DNA of 15,530 bases from JAFGMR01 sp964632755 (GTDB lineage Archaea; Halobacteriota; Methanosarcinia; Methanotrichales; Methanotrichaceae), in the NCBI GenBank assembly GCA_964632755.1, contig CAZWDT010000057.1, positions 1 through 15,530 on the forward strand. Direction: 5' to 3'. The notes below the pieces were generated by a model. That model saw only the letters and a list, made by a program, of their open reading frames with translations, had not been told where the DNA came from and ran no database searches. The translations under genes were made by a program, and so were the position numbers. This document shows, piece after piece, positions 13,167 to 15,530 of the stretch (position 1 is its first letter; every line of letters begins with the position of its first letter).

Positions 13167-13239
13167 GATCGCCTTTTAGATCGCATGAGCTATGCCGAAG
13201 CGAAGCTATTTCTTGTATAGCCAGCCTAAAGGGGGCCCC

Positions 13240-14127
13240 ATGGACCACCTGGACCGATATCGCCGGATCATCCCGGACTATCCCCTCTTCTGCGAGGCAA
13301 TGATCCAGCCACTCCCCGTCTGCGTGCGTATAAACAGCCTCAAGACGAGCGCGGACGACCTCATGAGTCGTCTGGACAGAGCTCGCCTCTCCTATCGCAG
13401 GCTTGGATGGTATCGGTGGGGACTGCGACTCGATGGGATTCGCCCCGGCCTCCTGATCGAGCATCTGATGGGCCACATCCACCCCCAGGAGGAAAGCTCT
13501 ATGATACCACCGCTCGTCCTCGATCCCCAGCCCGGCGAAAAAGTGCTCGACCTCTGCGCATCGCCTGGCAGCAAGACGACTCAGATCGCGCAGATGATGG
13601 AGAACGACGGACTATTGGTTGCAAACGATCCCTCACCTGGCCGAATAGTCGCCCTTCGGGCCAACTGCGAACGACTGGGGGCGGCAAACGTTGTAGTTAC
13701 GAGGTGCGACGGCAGGGCCTTTCCCAGATATGAGTTCGATCGGGTATTGGTCGATGCCCCATGCTCCGGCGAGGGAATGGCGAGAAAGGACCTCTCCGTC
13801 TTGAAGAGATGCAACCTCAAGAGATCGTTGGGACTGCAGAGGCTCCAGCAAGCCCTCCTCGGAAGGGCCGTCGATCTTACAAGAAGGGGCGGCGTGATAG
13901 TCTATTCCACATGCACCTACGCCCCAGAGGAGAACGAGGCGGTCGTGGAAAGCGTGCTCGATAGGGTTCGATTGATCGATGTGGACATTCCGGGCCTCGC
14001 CCGCTCACACGGCCTGGATGCTTGGGATGGTAATGAATTCGGAGATTCAATGGGGCTATGTGCCAGATATTATCCGCATCATAACGATACTGGAGGATTC
14101 TTTGTCGCAAAGCTCATTAAACGCTGA
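13240..14127 (+). CDS. RNA (cytosine-5-)-methyltransferase, NOL1/NOP2/Sun family
   Basis: 295 residues from the ATG at 13240. The frame is open to an ATG at 13192, but family members begin at about the DHLDRYRRIIPDY helix, and a GGGGG site and a TATA-like TTGTATAG precede 13240. The enzyme transfers a methyl group from SAM to C5 of cytosine in tRNA or rRNA. The fold begins with a short RNA-binding part (RINSLK near 38), then the Rossmann core: LDLCASPGSKT near 103-113 (SAM loop), VVTRCDGRAFP, DAPCSGEGM with Cys 175 (motif IV) and YSTCTYAPEENE with Cys 225 (motif VI). Both catalytic cysteines are present. The end FFVAKLIK is the usual last strand. No fused PUA domain exists; the next gene supplies one. 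Closest in type to archaeal Trm4/NSUN proteins; the exact target is uncertain. Confidence 0.88.
   Translation: MDHLDRYRRIIPDYPLFCEAMIQPLPVCVRINSLKTSADDLMSRLDRARLSYRRLGWYRWGLRLDGIRPGLLIEHLMGHIHPQEESSMIPPLVLDPQPGEKVLDLCASPGSKTTQIAQMMENDGLLVANDPSPGRIVALRANCERLGAANVVVTRCDGRAFPRYEFDRVLVDAPCSGEGMARKDLSVLKRCNLKRSLGLQRLQQALLGRAVDLTRRGGVIVYSTCTYAPEENEAVVESVLDRVRLIDVDIPGLARSHGLDAWDGNEFGDSMGLCARYYPHHNDTGGFFVAKLIKR
14092..14096 (+). promoter_or_regulatory. Shine-Dalgarno site setting a TTG start inside the methylase gene
   Basis: GGAGG five bases before TTG at 14102. It lies inside the last codons of the methylase and fixes the start of the PUA gene, which has no suitable ATG nearby. Confidence 0.65.
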
Positions 14128-14560
14128 TTTCGAGTTGCTCGATCGAGATCGAATAGCCGACCTATGGCATTCCAGATTCGGTATGCCCCCGGATGCCTTC
14201 CAGGCTTTCAGCTTCTACAGAAAGGCAAGGATGATCTGGATGTTCAGCGAAGAGATGCTTCCGCCCTTTCGATTGGAGACAGCAGGGCTTCGGATCATGT
14301 CCATGAAAAAAGGCCCCTGGAAGCCCACCACCTATGCGCTGCAGCTGCTCGGCAGATATGCGACGAAGAACGTCGTCTCGCTGGACGAGGATGGAGCTCG
14401 AATGTTCATCGCCGGGGGGACTTTCGAGATGGAAGCTGATCTGGAGGAGGGATACGTCATCGCAACATTTGAGGGCCAAGTCCTCGGCTGCGCCCTCTAC
14501 TCGAGGGGAAGGCTCATCTCCCAGCTGCCCAAGGAGAGAAGGAGGCCTGAGGATCCATGA
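14102..14560 (+). CDS. PUA-type RNA-binding protein (COG3270-like, RsmF C-terminal-like)
   Basis: 152 residues from the TTG at 14102, chosen because of the strong GGAGG before it and because the resulting length suits the family. The frame is open further upstream (ATG 14033 and others), but that part lies deep in the methylase gene. Visible pattern: DRIADLWHSRFGMPPDAFQAF, then SFYRKARMIWMF and GLRIMSMKKGPWKPTTYALQLLG (a pre-PUA domain), then KNVVSLDEDGARMFIAGG and GYVIATFEGQVLGCALYSRGRLISQLPKERR (the PUA domain with its terminal basic stretch). In bacterial RsmF a similar domain is fused to the m5C methylase. Here it is separate, but its start overlaps the methylase gene by 26 bases, so it is likely the RNA-binding partner or a ribosome-biogenesis factor. 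The stop overlaps the cofH start (ATGA). Confidence 0.8.
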   Translation: MSQSSLNADFELLDRDRIADLWHSRFGMPPDAFQAFSFYRKARMIWMFSEEMLPPFRLETAGLRIMSMKKGPWKPTTYALQLLGRYATKNVVSLDEDGARMFIAGGTFEMEADLEEGYVIATFEGQVLGCALYSRGRLISQLPKERRRPEDP

Positions 14561-15530
14561 TCTCTTGCGAGAGCATCTCGAAGGAGAGATCGATCGAGCC
14601 CCCAGGGCTTGATAGGGAGGCTCTGCTCGCCCTCTGGAACCAGCCAATCCGACTCTTTAGCCTCGCAAACCTGCTGCGCGAGAGGACCTGCGGGAATCGC
14701 GTCTCCTTTGTGATCAATAGAAACATCAACTTCACGAATATGTGTGTGGGAAGCTGCAGCTTCTGCGCCTTTCGCAAGAAGGATGGCTACATACTCTCAA
14801 AAGAGGAGATACTGCAAAGGGTGGAGGAGGCGGAGACGCTTGGAGCAACGGAGATCTGCCTGCAAGGAGGCCTTCTGCCCGATATGGTCGTCGAGGATTA
14901 CTGCCTTCTCTTGGAGGTGATCCGATCCCACTTTTCCCGCATCCATCTACACGCATTCTCCCCGATGGAGGTCTGGCATATGGCGAGGAACTCCGGCGTT
15001 GGCATCCGAGATGCCCTCCTGGACCTCAAGGGCGCGGGGCTCGGATCCATGCCGGGGACCGCTGCGGAGATCCTGGTCGACCGTGTGAGACAAGCGATAT
15101 GCCCTGAGAAGCTCGGCTCGAGTGAGTGGTCTTATGTGGTGGGCGAGGCCCATCTCCTTGGAATTCCTAGCACCTGTACGATGCTCTACGGCCATGTGGA
15201 GAGCTTGGAGGACAGGCTGGAGCATCTGGAGGTTTTGCGCCGCATACAGGAGAGGACGGGAGGATTCACCGAGTTCGTCCTTCTGCCCTTTATCCCGGGA
15301 AACAACGCACTGGGGATGCGATCCCGAAATGCCGACCTGCTCGAACACCTTAAAATGCACGCGCTTTCCAGGGTCGCCCTCCATCCACTCATCACCAACA
15401 TACAAACAAGCTGGGTGAAGCTCGGCAGGGAAGCGGCCGGGGCGTGCCTGGAGTGGGGAGTAAACGACCTTGGAGGGACGCTTATCGAGGAGAACATATC
15501 GAGGAGCGCGGGGTCATTGGAGGGCCAGTG
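14557..15530 (+). CDS. cofH: CofH, F420 chromophore (FO) synthase subunit; cut by the window edge
   Basis: 324 codons are present and the frame is still open at the right edge, so perhaps a few dozen residues are missing. CofH is a radical-SAM enzyme that joins the tyrosine-derived hydroxybenzyl group to 5-amino-6-ribitylaminouracil; CofG then closes the ring to give FO, the chromophore of coenzyme F420, essential in methanogens. The CxxxCxxC cluster motif is CVGSCSFC with Cys 63, 67 and 70. Further family marks: ATEICLQGGLLPD, HAFSPMEV, LGSMPGTAAEIL, TCTMLYGHVE, EFVLLPFIPGNN, and GVNDLGGTLIEENISRSAG near the end. The start is fixed by overlap with the preceding stop (ATGA) and a GGAGG at 14541-14545. 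MqnE/MqnC menaquinone enzymes are relatives, but the GGTLIEENISRSAG end and the methanogen context favour CofH. Confidence 0.92.
   Translation, partial: MISCESISKERSIEPPGLDREALLALWNQPIRLFSLANLLRERTCGNRVSFVINRNINFTNMCVGSCSFCAFRKKDGYILSKEEILQRVEEAETLGATEICLQGGLLPDMVVEDYCLLLEVIRSHFSRIHLHAFSPMEVWHMARNSGVGIRDALLDLKGAGLGSMPGTAAEILVDRVRQAICPEKLGSSEWSYVVGEAHLLGIPSTCTMLYGHVESLEDRLEHLEVLRRIQERTGGFTEFVLLPFIPGNNALGMRSRNADLLEHLKMHALSRVALHPLITNIQTSWVKLGREAAGACLEWGVNDLGGTLIEENISRSAGSLEGQ

Noticed and set aside
13192..13239. 16-residue N-terminal extension of the RNA methylase
   Set aside because: The family starts near the DHLDRYRR helix, the extension has no ribosome site, and a TATA-like sequence lies inside it. 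It is not fully excluded.
13392..13851. Several - strand frames inside the RNA methylase gene
   Set aside because: They oppose a gene with all catalytic motifs in place, and none has a recognisable domain.

Overview
The window looks like part of the chromosome of a GC-rich methanogenic euryarchaeon. The evidence is a group II chaperonin (thermosome), the archaeal tRNA C56 2'-O-methylase, an Ogg2-type 8-oxoguanine glycosylase, an archaeal DHH phosphoesterase with a DnaJ-like zinc finger, an archaeal-style PurC and the coenzyme F420 enzyme CofH. Secreted proteins rich in N-glycosylation sequons and archaeal TATA-like boxes at typical distances agree with this. Base composition and surface-protein style suggest a Methanothrix (Methanosaeta) relative, perhaps near M. 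harundinacea, but that is inference from memory and not a database match.

Layout. 1-280: no recognisable gene, candidate promoters. 281-3804 (+): two overlapping genes for cell-surface proteins. The first is a secreted protein with a lectin-like N-terminal region, four cysteine-framed PKD-like modules and a NosD-like beta-helix; the second is a signal-peptide protein with a C-terminal membrane anchor. Both contain AT-rich stretches unlike the rest of the window. 3865-5567 (-): aTrm56 followed by a COG2232-type ATP-grasp enzyme, overlapping by four bases. 5674-7815 (+): RecJ-like DHH protein. 7895-8545 (+): Ogg2 DNA glycosylase. 8546-8830: gene-free, with hairpins near both ends. 8831-10525 (-): thermosome subunit. 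10686-12047 (-): lipoprotein gene followed by a winged-helix regulator. 12173-13087 (-): purC. 13240 to the right edge (+): an overlapping set of an m5C RNA methyltransferase, a PUA-type RNA-binding protein and cofH, the last cut by the window edge.

How the genes relate. Most are housekeeping: RNA modification (aTrm56, m5C methylase, PUA protein), DNA repair (Ogg2, perhaps the DHH protein), folding (thermosome), purine synthesis (PurC) and F420 synthesis (CofH). Several housekeeping genes have a TATA-like box about 28 bases before the start codon, which suggests leaderless mRNAs. The thermosome, the surface protein, the lipoprotein and the PUA gene instead have clear Shine-Dalgarno sites. The least explained parts are the surface-protein pair, the ATP-grasp enzyme of unknown substrate coupled to aTrm56, and the lipoprotein/regulator pair.
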